From NCBI GenBank assembly GCA_025677825.1, contig JAIXMO010000006.1, positions 620,001-684,000 of the forward strand: a stretch of DNA of 64,000 bases. Reading direction: 5' to 3'. Below, in pieces: positions 37,784 through 50,945 of the stretch. The stretch is from Helicostylum pulchrum. Taxonomy: Eukaryota > Mucoromycota > Mucoromycetes > Mucorales > Mucoraceae. The notes beneath the pieces are model-generated. The model was not told the DNA's origin. It ran no database searches and saw only the letters and a program-made list of their open reading frames with translations. Both the position numbers and the translations under genes were made by a program. Position 1 is the first letter of the stretch; each line of letters begins with the position of its first letter.

Positions 37784-39276
37784 TTATACTCTTAGAGCTT
37801 GAATTGTTTTACCAAATCCAACACCAATCCATTCAGGAGCAGATTTACTCCATGTAAGTGAATTGACTTCGGCATCTGCAACATAAGCTAAAAGAGGATC
37901 TTGAACAGAGCGTGGAGGTTGATGGCTGTACCTTTGTGTACTTTGTTGGTAATAAGATCTACTATCAGCACTACCACCACCACCACCACTACCACCAGAA
38001 GATTGGTTGATATTCCAAACCAACACTTGAGAATCGTCACCACCTGTAGCAATTTGACCTGATTCAGTAGGAGACCAAGAGAGACAGTTTATACTACCAC
38101 TGTGACTTTTTGATAATTCAGCTACAGGTGCACTTGGGTAACGAATATCTAGAATTTGAACAATAGCTGAATCCATATGAAATGTAGCTAATAAATTGGA
38201 ATTCATTCTACTAAATTGTAAGCGTAATAATGGTACAGTACCAGAGGTTCTGTTACTGGTGGTGTTAGTGTTGGTTGTAGTGTTTGGTGTAGGTTGTGCT
38301 TCATATAGAATTGTAGAGTGTTCCAATGATCTCAAATCAAATAATCGAACGGACCCATCTGCTCCTACACTAGCAAAGGTATCTGCTGAACCGTGCATGA
38401 AAGCCACGTCGTATACATCGCTATCATGAGCAATTAACTGTGTTTTGGCTTGATTTGTTTCTACGTTCCAAACTGTACATGTTGTATCTATACTAGATGT
38501 GACTACAAGTGAAGGGTCCGTTTCGTTCCAATCAAACGACGTAAGTGGTGCGCAAAAATCGGATTGCTTCATCTATTTTGTGCTGCGTCAATATAACCAA
38601 ACAACTAAAAAAAAAAAAACTTTATAATATACTTACGTTTACTAGCTCGGCTTTTTTAACCAATCGTTGTTGATGAGGATGAGCGTTATTATTCGCTCTA
38701 CTTGAAGTATTGATGTTACTACTTTGACCGTAACCTGGATCATCCACCAGTTCCCAAATTCTTAAAATGTCACCTGTAGTAGCTAATAGATCACTACTTC
38801 TTGCGTCGCTCTAAAATAATAATCACATTAAAACTCCTATACGCACTTACCCACTAACTTTTTTTACCTTTCGTGGTTCCCACAAGACTTTTGTAATAGG
38901 GTAATAAGAATCAGCTTCTGCAACAGGTGTGAAATCATTGGTTTGGTCGATATTCGTAGTATTTTCAAGTAAATCTGTACGCGAGATAATTTGCAACTTT
39001 TTTTTTATATATATAAAACGAGATGAGATAAAGAGTAGTATAATAAAGAGTTTTTTTTTTAAAAAAAAAGGTTACCTTGTTGTTACTGTCTTCAATAAAA
39101 CTACCTACAGCTAATCTAAAGCTCTTTTGTTCTACTGGTGTCTTGCACCAATCTAAAGCATAAGTTAGCCAAGGAGCATCATATTGGTATATTTCTTTAG
39201 ATGGAGGTTGAACGGTATCTTGCGTTGAACGTTGGTATGGGTAAGAAGAGTAGTGGGTAGTTCGTGATGTGTCCAT
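37784..39276 (-). CDS. DCAF7/WDR68-type WD40 protein
   Basis: Four exons (39276-39076, 38996-38868, 38810-38637, 38572-37784) join in frame to 430 residues. It is recognisable by KEIYQYDAPWLTYALDW, LAVGSFIEDSNNK, SDFCAPLTSFDWNETDPSLV, SSIDTTCTVWNVET, KTQLIAHDSDVYDVAF, SVGADGSVRLFDLRSLEHST and the C-terminal QALRV. These match animal DCAF7 and plant TTG1-like proteins. From the family: a seven-bladed beta-propeller scaffold for DYRK-type kinases and other complexes. Relative to animal homologues there are Asn/Thr-rich and Gly/Ser-rich inserts between blades. The first intron holds a T10A9 palindrome. The 3' end abuts the opposing coiled-coil gene. The orthologue group is firm; the fungal role is not established. 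Confidence 0.93.
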
Positions 39277-40049
39277 TGTTTAAAAAAAAGTAAGAGAAAC
39301 CCTCTTTATATGAAACAATGCTGTATTAAAAACAAAAAAAAAACAAAAAAAGAGAGAAAGAAGAAAAAAAAAAAAAAGGAACACACACAAACACACTTGT
39401 AACGCGCCCTTTATTATTATTATTTTTAGCCAATCAATATAATTTAAATGTTGTTACTGTTCAACACTTTTAAAAGTAAAAAAATGCAAATGGATTAGTA
39501 TTTTCCCGAGTGTTCTTGTATGTAGAATGATGTATATGAATCTATTAAGAATTATTTAGGAGATGCGGCAGGTCTCAGTACTATTACTACTACTACTACT
39601 TAGTATCACAGTAAGATTAAAATGGGGATCGGACCGAAAACAAGATGATCCGAAAAAAGATGCTACAAGTTTCATCATCATTTTTCTTTATTTGAACGGG
39701 CCAGGTTCTTTTAGTTTCTTTGTTGGGTTAAAAAAAAAAAAGGCAGGGATCTCTCTCTTCTCTTTGTAATTTAATTTACAGGAACAATGAAAAAGGGGAG
39801 TATAGTAATTCATTAACAACATTTCTTGTCTGTTCAGTTTGTTGTCACCTATTTTAGTGTGTTAAAAAAAGGGAGCACCGTTTAAATTGACATTATATAT
39901 ATAAAACATACAATCGACCCCTTAGTGTGTATCATATAATACACATGATATCATTATTTATTTATTTATTATAAATAACGCCCTTTTTTCCTTTTCTTCT
40001 TTTTTTCTTTTTTCTTCCGTTCGCTTTATATATACATTCATTTTCATTT
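39277..40049. other. divergent promoter region
   Basis: A 773-bp interval between the starts of DCAF7 (minus) and the FYVE gene (plus), so both promoters must lie here. It is AT-rich with A-runs and a short ACT repeat near 39580-39601. The 68-codon frame at 39563-39769 has low-complexity content and is not accepted as a gene. Confidence 0.5.
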
Positions 40050-40564
40050 ATGACTGAAAACACGATAACACTACCTATTATGCCAACAACTTCACAAAGT
40101 ACTACAACAACGGTTCGAAGAACCCCTTCTTTCAATAGACGTACTATTTCTTCTGCAACTAAAAATGTCAACGTAAAATTAAATGATATTAGAAAGTGCG
40201 TTGCATTTGAAAAAATAAGGATACGGCTAGATAGAGAGAGTTTCCTAGAGAGCCAAGAATTAGAGAGACAAGAATTAGAGAAGCAAGAATTAGAGAATCA
40301 AGTATTATTGCAGAATAAAGTATTAATGAGAAGACACAGTACGATCCAGTTGAATAGAACAGTTCAAGCTAAACCACAACGACAAAAGAAGCAAGGTCCT
40401 CGTACTCGTGCACTGTCATATAGTGATTTAAGACGCATAGATGTTGATCCACGAATTAAACCACAACAAGAACAAGAACAAGAGCAGCAAGATCCTCGTA
40501 CTCGTACACTGTCAAATAATGATTCAAAAGACACAAAAGTTTGTCAACAAACTAAACAACAAAC

Positions 40565-40601
<37 letters not shown>

Positions 40602-41721
40602 ACTGAAACGGATAGTGCGGTATTGGAAGAAGTTCAAGAAGCACTAAAGCAACACGCAGAGAACTGTGAACCTTGCTTCAACAATAATAATAATAATAAT
40701 AATAATGAACAGTTTTCTTCTGAATACGAAGAAGAAGAAGAAGAAGAAGAAAATAGCCCCTCACCATCTACATCTTCTTCTTCCAATGATCAGGACTCTT
40801 TGGTGTGGCGACAAAAAAGCTCAGGATCATTGTTACATAATGTGGAACAACGTGAACAAATCATCAAGGAGTTAAATTCAAGTATGACAAGCTACTCTAG
40901 TCAAATAAAAGAACTGAGTAATGGATGCTGCGATGATGAAGAAGAGTATAGATTAAAGATTGCACAGTGTGAATCACTTGTATCACAGCAAATGGTTTTA
41001 TTAAACAAGCTTTATTTTCAAAATATTACTACTGCTACTACAACTTGTGCAGAAGCAGTACCCAAGACTGCCCCTACACCGCCACTTGAAAAAAATAGTA
41101 CCTTTATTCAGTCCATCTGTAATGGTTTCTTCTACAAGGGGTTTAAATCTACGACAACTGGTATCACCATTAGACAAAAACAGGATAAAAAAAAAGTTGA
41201 TACAATTGTATCTGTGCAAGGAGTTTGTACTACAGTTGAACGTAGCTTAATTCCTGACAATGTAAAGTATTATTTGCGTATTTCTATTTTCATTTATTTA
41301 CCCGCTTTTTTTTTTTTTTTTTTGTAGTTGCTTGTTTCAGCAGATGACCAACAAAGTGTATACCAAAATCATTACTCAATAGATATTACACATTCTGATC
41401 GTCAAACGAAATTCAAATTGTTACTGCATGATGAATGGCAAAAGGACGAAAAAGTAAGCAGTTGTGCTTTTAAAGAGTGCAGTACTGAATTTAATTGGTT
41501 TCAAAGAAAACATCACTGTCGCGCGTAAGTTGGTTTTTTTGTTTTTTTGTTTGCTGCTTTGTTTATTTACTCTTTTCTTTATTAGATGTGGTGATATTTA
41601 TTGTAATACACATAGTGGCAATCGATTGCCCTTATTTTCTGCAAAAGAGACAGTTCATCCCGTCTTTTCACGTGTGTGCGATACTTGCTTTTATTCCTTA
41701 GCAAACAATTCGCTTCACTAA
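40050..41721 (+). CDS. FYVE-type zinc-finger protein with low-complexity N-terminal region
   Basis: Three exons (40050-41261, 41328-41524, 41586-41721) join in frame to 514 residues. The first ~400 residues are disordered: Thr-rich start, repeated QELE units, two related PRTRALSYSDLRR / PRTRTLSNNDSK blocks, an 11-Gln run, a 9-Asn run and a Glu run, then short coiled-coil stretches. The C-terminal ~75 residues form a FYVE-like finger: CxxxxC (SSCAFKECSTEFNW), the RKHHCRACG core matching the R(R/K)HHCRxCG signature, YCNTHSGNRLPL and RVCDTCF. The spacing and the absence of a WxxD before the first Cys make it a variant FYVE. From the family: binds PI3P on endosomes. The donor at 41262 was chosen because it keeps phase; the finger is firm, the role is not. 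Confidence 0.85.
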
Positions 41722-42026
41722 AACAATATTCCCCCACACCCCCCATTTTTCTGCATACTTTCTCTTCATAAATAAAATAAAAAAATAAAAAAAAACCTTT
41801 TTTTCTAAATACGGTAATGCGCTTTCTGTAGCACTTTTTGGTTTTATACGACGTCACTTGCAAAAGTATAAAACTGCTCATTGTATTCAATGTCACGGGG
41901 CTAGAATGAAAGAAGGAAACTTGCCAATTTGTTTTATAAATAACTTTTGGTTTTCCTTCTGGACGCTTCTTTCTTTTTTTTTTACTTTTTTTTAAATTTT
42001 TCTTTTTTTTTTGGCAACTTTTTACA
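41722..42026. other. intergenic, transportin promoter region
   Basis: A 305-bp AT-rich interval between two same-strand genes, holding the 3' flank of the FYVE gene and presumably the transportin promoter. Pyrimidine-rich runs (41965-42013) lie directly before the start codon. No gene is seen. Confidence 0.45.
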
Positions 42027-45000
42027 ATGATGTCATGGCAGCCTCAACAACAAAGTTTACGTGAATTACTAGTGTTGTTAAGAGATGCAGCAGATCCCAA
42101 TAACCGAGAACAAGCACTCATTAACCAAGTAAAAGAGAAAACTTTTTTTGACACTTTTTTTTTAAAAAAAAAAAGGGAGGAGAGAGACTAACATGAATTC
42201 AAATATAGAGACTGTTATCGTTTCATAATTATCCAGATTACAATGCATATCTTGCATACATTTTAATGAAATTAAAAACGCAAGATATGAATACTCGAAC
42301 GATTGCTGGACTACAACTGAAGAACAGTATCAAGAACCACTTTAATACGATTCCGCTACGAGTGCTAGACTATATTAAACAACTGTGTATGGACATGGTG
42401 AACTACCCAGACGAATCGTGTATTTGTAAAACAGTGTCTTCAGTGATTGCAGCTATTATATCCAGAGGACAAGTTCATAATTGGTCAAGCATGATTTTAT
42501 TACTGATTGAAAAGTTACAAGACCCGGTGGTTTTACAGGTATATAATGGGTTATTTTTAGATGTACAAAACACATGTATTTATTATAAAAGGGGTATAGT
42601 TTTCATTAAATACAGTTGTCATGATTTGCGCAGACTCAGCACAAGAACTTGATCAGGAGATACAAGGGATCCGTCCTTTACGTTTCATGATTCCTCCATT
42701 GATTGAATGCTATTCAAACGCTGAGCCATATACGCGAGTACAAGCTATCAATGCCACCAGCCAATTCGTATTATTAAACCAACCGTCCTTTATCGAGCAA
42801 CTGGACACCATATTAACTGGCCTCTATACTAGATCTCATGATCCTGATCCTCGTGTAAGACAAGAATTCGGTAAAATCGTCGCGGTTCTTTTAGAAGCAT
42901 TTCCCCAAAAATTAGAACCTTATTTGTATACTACAATTGAGTACATGGTTCAAGCGTTGAATGACGACGAGAATGATGAAATCGTGTTGGGGGCCTGCGA
43001 TTTCTGGATACAGTACGCTCACAGTGGCCTTTACAGAGACCAGTTATTGCCTTACCTGGATCAACTGATACCGGCTTTGTTAAAGCGTATGGTGTATTCC
43101 GAATCGGACTTGTTGGATATCAATCAGTTTGTGCCTTCGCATTATATAAGAAGAGAGTATAAGCCAAAGCATTCATCGTCGGCAAATACAAGTAGTGATT
43201 TGTTAAGTGATTTAGAAGAAGAAGAGGATTCAGATGATAATAGTTCTTCTTCTTCTTCTTCTTCCATGATTGACAATGACGATGATGATGATGATCAAGA
43301 TCAAGATATGCATCAAGAAGACAATGTAGAAGATGCAGAGTTTTATTCAATGGATTCTCCAAGACAAAGTAGTGCTTCTGCTTTAGACATTTTATCTGTC
43401 ACGTTTAGAGACGATATGTGTACTATCTTGCTGGATATCTTGTTCAATCAAACACTGGATCATCCAGATTGGATTGTACGTGAAAGTGGTATTTTAGCTA
43501 TTGGAGCAGCAGCAGAAGGAGGTATTCAAAGCATGAGTAACCATCTAAACAAGTTAATACCTTACTTGTTAAAATCCATGGGAGATACACAAGTAAGTTT
43601 TTTATTCTTCTCTCCTTTTTTTTTTTTTTTGAGAACCTTGATATTAAAAACCCATTTTGTGTAGCCGTTGGTGAGGTCAATTTCCTGTTGGGCAATAAGC
43701 CGATTCTCTAATTGGTTAGTACATGAACACAAGGCCACAAGTTTTTTCGAACCCGTGCTGTTTGGGTTACTAAATAGATTATTAGATTCAAATCAACGTG
43801 TACAAGAGTCGGCTTGTACGGGCCTTATTGTTCTGGCGGAAGTTGCTGCGAAAAGGCTCGTACCTTACATTTATACCATACTGACACATACAAACAGAGC
43901 TTTCGCCGTGTACAAGAGGAAAAATAGGCTGTTTCTGTATGATGCCTTGGGGACTTTGGCTGATGCCGTGAAGGCAGAGTTGAATCAGCCGCAGTTTATT
44001 TATTTACTGATGCCTCCCTTGATTACTAAGTGGAATGAACTCTCTGATAAAGACACTGATTTGTTTCCCTTACTCGAAGTGAGTTTTTTTTTTTTAAAAA
44101 AAAAAGAGAAAACGAACAATTAAAAAAAAAAAAAACTGACATTTTTACGTGTAGTGTCTTTCGAACATTACAGCTGCTATAGGGCCGGGATTTATTCAGT
44201 ACGTTGACCCAGTGCTTTCAAGATGCGTGAAACTAATCTCTTCCACGCTACAAGAACAAATGATGGCCGACGAAAATCCTGAAAAAGCGGTTCCGAACGT
44301 AGAGTTCTTGATTGCAGCACTTGATTTATTATCCGGAATAGTACAAGGTCTGGGGGCCACAATTGAACCATTAATTGCAAAAACAAATCCACCGTTATTA
44401 TCGTTACTCGCTAACTGTATTCATGTAAGTTCCATAGTTCTCCTTAAAAAAAAAAAAAAAAAAAAAAAAATATTAAAAAAAAAAGAAATTTTAGGACCCG
44501 GTTTCAGAAGTTCTTCAATCTACATTTGCATTACTTGGAGATATTGCAGTAGCTAGTTTTCAATCGCTTGTACCGTACGTGCACACAATTATGCGAGAAA
44601 TGATCCAGATACTGTGTAATCGAGACTACATTATTTCGATCAGTGTATACAACAATGTGATTTGGGCGCTTGGGGAAATTGTGATAAGGTGGGAGAGCAA
44701 GCAAGAAGTAGAAGCGTACGTTCCTAGCTTGATACAAGTATTGCTACCCCTTTTAACGCACCCCAATGTACCAGCATCAATTCATGAAAATGCAATGATT
44801 GCGTTGGGAAGGCTGGGTCTGGTGTGTCCAGGGATGTTGAGCGGGCACTTGCAAAGGTTTATCAAGCCTTGGCTTGAAACGTCGTTGTCGGTTCGAGAGG
44901 GGGAAGAAAAGGAAACGGCTTTCCGAGGTCTGTGTGCAATTATAAAGTTAAACGCACAGGACGCACACGAAGTAAGTTTCAGAAAAATGGGTTGTCTAAA

Positions 45001-45278
45001 TTTAGTAATTAACTTTTTTTTTTTAATTTGTAGCAGCTTGCGTTGTTATTGGTTGCCATTTCTATTTGGCGAACACCTTCATCTTCGTTATTGGTGGATT
45101 TGAATCATGTAAGCAAAAAAAAAATTATATAAGCAATTGGGGTTAATTTATGTTTTTTGTTTGTAAATAGGTTGTAAAAGGGTATTATCGTATTTCGAGT
45201 AGAGAGCAATGGAATAGTGCGTTTGATAACTTGAATTCAGAGGCTCAAAGCCAAATTCTAAAGATATTGGCACTTTAA
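42027..45278 (+). CDS. KAP104: transportin (karyopherin beta-2) nuclear import receptor
   Basis: Eight exons (42027-42128, 42209-42538, 42600-43592, 43665-44078, 44155-44424, 44495-44971, 45034-45108, 45171-45278) join in frame to 922 residues. The protein is all HEAT repeats, e.g. NTRTIAGLQLKNSIKNHF, ICADSAQEL, DPDPRVRQEFGKIVAVLLEA and NNVIWALGEIVIRW. The long acidic loop between HEAT repeats (residues ~340-400; Glu/Ser/Asp runs) is the hallmark of transportin-1/Kap104, where it couples RanGTP binding to cargo release. From the family: imports PY-NLS cargo such as hnRNP proteins through nuclear pores. Introns 1 and 4 contain T/A palindromes and intron 5 a run of 25 A. The acceptor at 42599 was chosen over one at 42615 because only it keeps phase. 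Firm. Confidence 0.94.
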
Positions 45279-45631
45279 AAAAGCTGGACTTTAAAAAAAA
45301 CCCTCGACCCTGAATTTTTTTTTTTTTCTTTAACACCTTCCTTCCCCTTTTTTTCTTATCAGTTGCATTACTTTTTTTTTTTTTTTTTTTTTAACAAGTT
45401 GATCTTGTTTTATATCATTCACACCTTATACCTTTCCTTTAATAACTAATAGTACACACGTTTTGTATAATAAAAATAGCATGCTTATGCTGAAAAAAAA
45501 AAATAGTTATGTAATAATATTAAGCTTTTTTTTAAAAGTGTGTACGACTTGCAAATTAGTAATTTAAGTGAACTTGTTTCTCGACAGTTTTTTTTTTTTT
45601 CCTTTTTTTCTCTCTTTTCATTATCAATTAA
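45279..45631. other. intergenic, Ca2+-ATPase promoter region
   Basis: A 353-bp interval with long T runs near 45315-45328 and 45370-45392. It holds the 3' flank of the transportin gene and the promoter of the calcium pump gene. No gene is seen. Confidence 0.45.
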
Positions 45632-48932
<3,301 letters not shown>

Positions 48933-49279
48933 AAAAAAAAAAAGAAGATAAATCTGTTCAACTTTGTATTTATACCTATAATCTTTAATAATAATTTAAT
49001 CACTAATAATAAATAAAATATTTATAATAATACATAAAAAAAAATTTCTGCGTCTTTGTCTTTTTTAAACATGTTCAGTAAGATATATAATTTTATATCG
49101 AATTGTAAAGACATCGATTTTTTTTTTTTAAAAAAAAAGTTATGCGAAATAGACGAATGTTTATAAAATTAAATAATTCAGTTACGGGAAGCCTTTCAAG
49201 TCTTTTTTTTTCTTGGTTATCGAGCAATATAAAAAAAAGGGTATATAAATCAAGTTTAAAGAAACTACTCGAAAGAACA

Positions 49280-49316
<37 letters not shown>

Positions 49317-49438
49317 TTCTGGCGATTATTCAATGAAATAAAATAAAAGGTGGTTCTTTCTTCAATTTTACCTTTGTAATTTTGATTTTATGCGCCATCA
49401 ACGTATCACGATATTGTCGAAAACGTCAAAAAAGATTT
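48933..49438. other. intergenic between Ca2+-ATPase and tRNA-Ala
   Basis: About 500 bp, very AT-rich, with a T9A9-type palindrome at 49119-49138 and a run of 30 A at 49282-49311. No gene is seen. Confidence 0.45.
49427..49433 (-). terminator. RNA polymerase III terminator of tRNA-Ala
   Basis: A run of A on the plus strand gives TTTTTT just downstream of the tRNA 3' end on the minus strand, as expected for Pol III termination. Confidence 0.7.
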
Positions 49439-49511
49439 TGGAGTAGCTGGGCGTCGATCCCAGTGCCTCTCACATGCTAAGCGAGCGCTCTACCATTTGA
49501 GCTACAACCCC
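49439..49511 (-). tRNA. tRNA-Ala (anticodon AGC)
   Basis: 73 nt on the minus strand, folding as a full cloverleaf: acceptor 5' strand GGGGTTG, D-arm TAGCTC...GAGC, anticodon stem-loop CTCGC-TTAGCAT-GTGAG with anticodon AGC, T-arm CTGGG-ATCGACG-CCCAG, 3' strand CTACTCC and discriminator A. The G3:U70 pair that specifies alanine is present. The U6/U67 position is a mismatch. The A at the first T-loop position also occurs in some plant tRNA-Ala genes. Box A and box B are inside the gene and complete. The LINE insertion begins directly at the 5' end, and a Pol III T-run follows the 3' end. No intron. The gene is complete; whether it is still expressed after losing its old 5' flank is unknown. Confidence 0.95.
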
Positions 49512-49512
49512 A
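49498..49512. repeat. target-site duplication, left copy (in tRNA-Ala)
   Basis: The 15-mer TGAGCTACAACCCCA is identical to 54584-54598; the bases on each side differ, so the duplication is exactly 15 bp. On the minus strand it is the first 14 nt of the tRNA plus one upstream base. Confidence 0.92.
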
Positions 49513-50945
49513 TGAGTCCATATACTAAAAAACCCTCTACTAGAGACTCTGTCACTTCCAGTGCTGTCAATTCAGTTCCTGCTGTGTCAACTTCTGTCTC
49601 TAAGGTTAAACTATCCGCTACTTCTGCTAAAAAGCATGCTACTCCTAAACTGGTTGGAATTAGCCGCCAAGCTACTCAATCTCAAACCTCTTCTGTAACT
49701 CGCCCAGTTACCCGTAACACTCCAGGAAGCCCTGTCTTGATACCTGATGATATGGAATCAACCTTTGATAGTGATATATATCACTTGGACCAAATGATTA
49801 TTCCTACGCCACAACTTGAACTATCAACCCAATCATTTGAAGAACATTTACCAGCCGGTTTGTCCGAATGGCTCAATGAACTTCAAAGCCAAATTAGTGT
49901 TCGCTTTGAATCACAAAATTCGCGAATCCACAACGTTGAATCTCTGCTGCAAGAAAATGCCAAATTGAAAGAAACTGTTGCCGAACAAGCAAGTGTAATC
50001 GCGGAGCTTCGTGCTCGCTTACATGAAGTACCTGAAACCAAACCTGTAGACGATAGTATGCAAGTTGACACTCATAGGGACTTAAGTAGTAATGGAAGTA
50101 AATGGAACACTGTCCCCTCTACCAACAGTACTATCTATAGTACCCCCCAGACCTCTATTATCAAGATAAAAAAAGTAGTGCAAGACAAGCCTACTTTTGC
50201 TCAAGTCGCGTCAAAACATGTCTCTGCTCGTGCTAAACGTACTCCAACAAAAAAGACTCCAACTGCTGCTAAAGTAGCTAATATTGGTCGTCTCTTTGCA
50301 ACAAACCAAGAAGGTCCCACTGGCTTTAAATATGTATATATTGGTCGATCCCGAAAGATTACTCGTGCTACTACAAGATCTAATTTCAAGTTGGTTGGAA
50401 TAGATAATAGTCGTATTCTTGATATTAACTTCCCCGCTCACGGTGTCATTGGTGTATTGATACACCTCCAATATGTTGACAAATTTGCTGCAATTATTAA
50501 AAAAATTGGTGCCGACTTGATTACCGATTTTGATCCCTTGGATCCTTCTAATTTGGCTGATCCCAAATATGATTCTTATACTACCGAAGCTCGTGAAGAA
50601 ACTGCTTTTGCTCTTCAACATGCTCGCTGTATAAATGCTCTCTCTCACTTGCGTATCTCGAAACCCTATCAAGTTAAACCTGTTGGCTATTCTCTCGTTG
50701 ACCTTGGTTTTATCGCTGCTGAAGATGTAATTGCATGTGCATCATCAATTCAAGGTCCCGCCACCAAATCAAATACTGGTATTGGTCCCTTATTTACCGT
50801 TCCTAAGGATAAAGGTAAAGAAACTCTTACTCCTGCCCCCCAGGCTATGGAAATCGAAGCTGTTGATACTGAGGATCAACCTGTTACATATGACTCTGAC
50901 GGTAAAATGTCAGATGTTGAAGAAGATTCTGTTGAATCTCTTTAA
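49512..50945 (+). CDS. LINE ORF1 protein
   Basis: Open frame of 477 codons from the ATG at 49512. The A of this ATG is the last base of the target-site duplication; TG and the rest belong to the element. The N-terminal part is Ser/Thr/Lys-rich and probably disordered. A coiled coil (about residues 117-175; LQSQISVRFESQNSRIHNVE and following heptads) fits a self-associating ORF1 protein. A basic Lys/Thr/Arg region (residues ~225-270) could bind nucleic acid, and the folded central part around LDINFPAHGVIGVLIHLQYV is unassigned. The tail is acidic. From the family: ORF1 proteins coat element RNA in the RNP. No CCHC knuckle is seen. The ORF is undamaged. It is separated from ORF2 by two bases. 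Confidence 0.85.
   Translation: MSPYTKKPSTRDSVTSSAVNSVPAVSTSVSKVKLSATSAKKHATPKLVGISRQATQSQTSSVTRPVTRNTPGSPVLIPDDMESTFDSDIYHLDQMIIPTPQLELSTQSFEEHLPAGLSEWLNELQSQISVRFESQNSRIHNVESLLQENAKLKETVAEQASVIAELRARLHEVPETKPVDDSMQVDTHRDLSSNGSKWNTVPSTNSTIYSTPQTSIIKIKKVVQDKPTFAQVASKHVSARAKRTPTKKTPTAAKVANIGRLFATNQEGPTGFKYVYIGRSRKITRATTRSNFKLVGIDNSRILDINFPAHGVIGVLIHLQYVDKFAAIIKKIGADLITDFDPLDPSNLADPKYDSYTTEAREETAFALQHARCINALSHLRISKPYQVKPVGYSLVDLGFIAAEDVIACASSIQGPATKSNTGIGPLFTVPKDKGKETLTPAPQAMEIEAVDTEDQPVTYDSDGKMSDVEEDSVESL

Noticed and set aside
49282..49311. A30 run as a retrotransposon or SINE tail
   Set aside because: No duplication or body sequence beside it, and similar runs are common in introns and intergenic DNA here.
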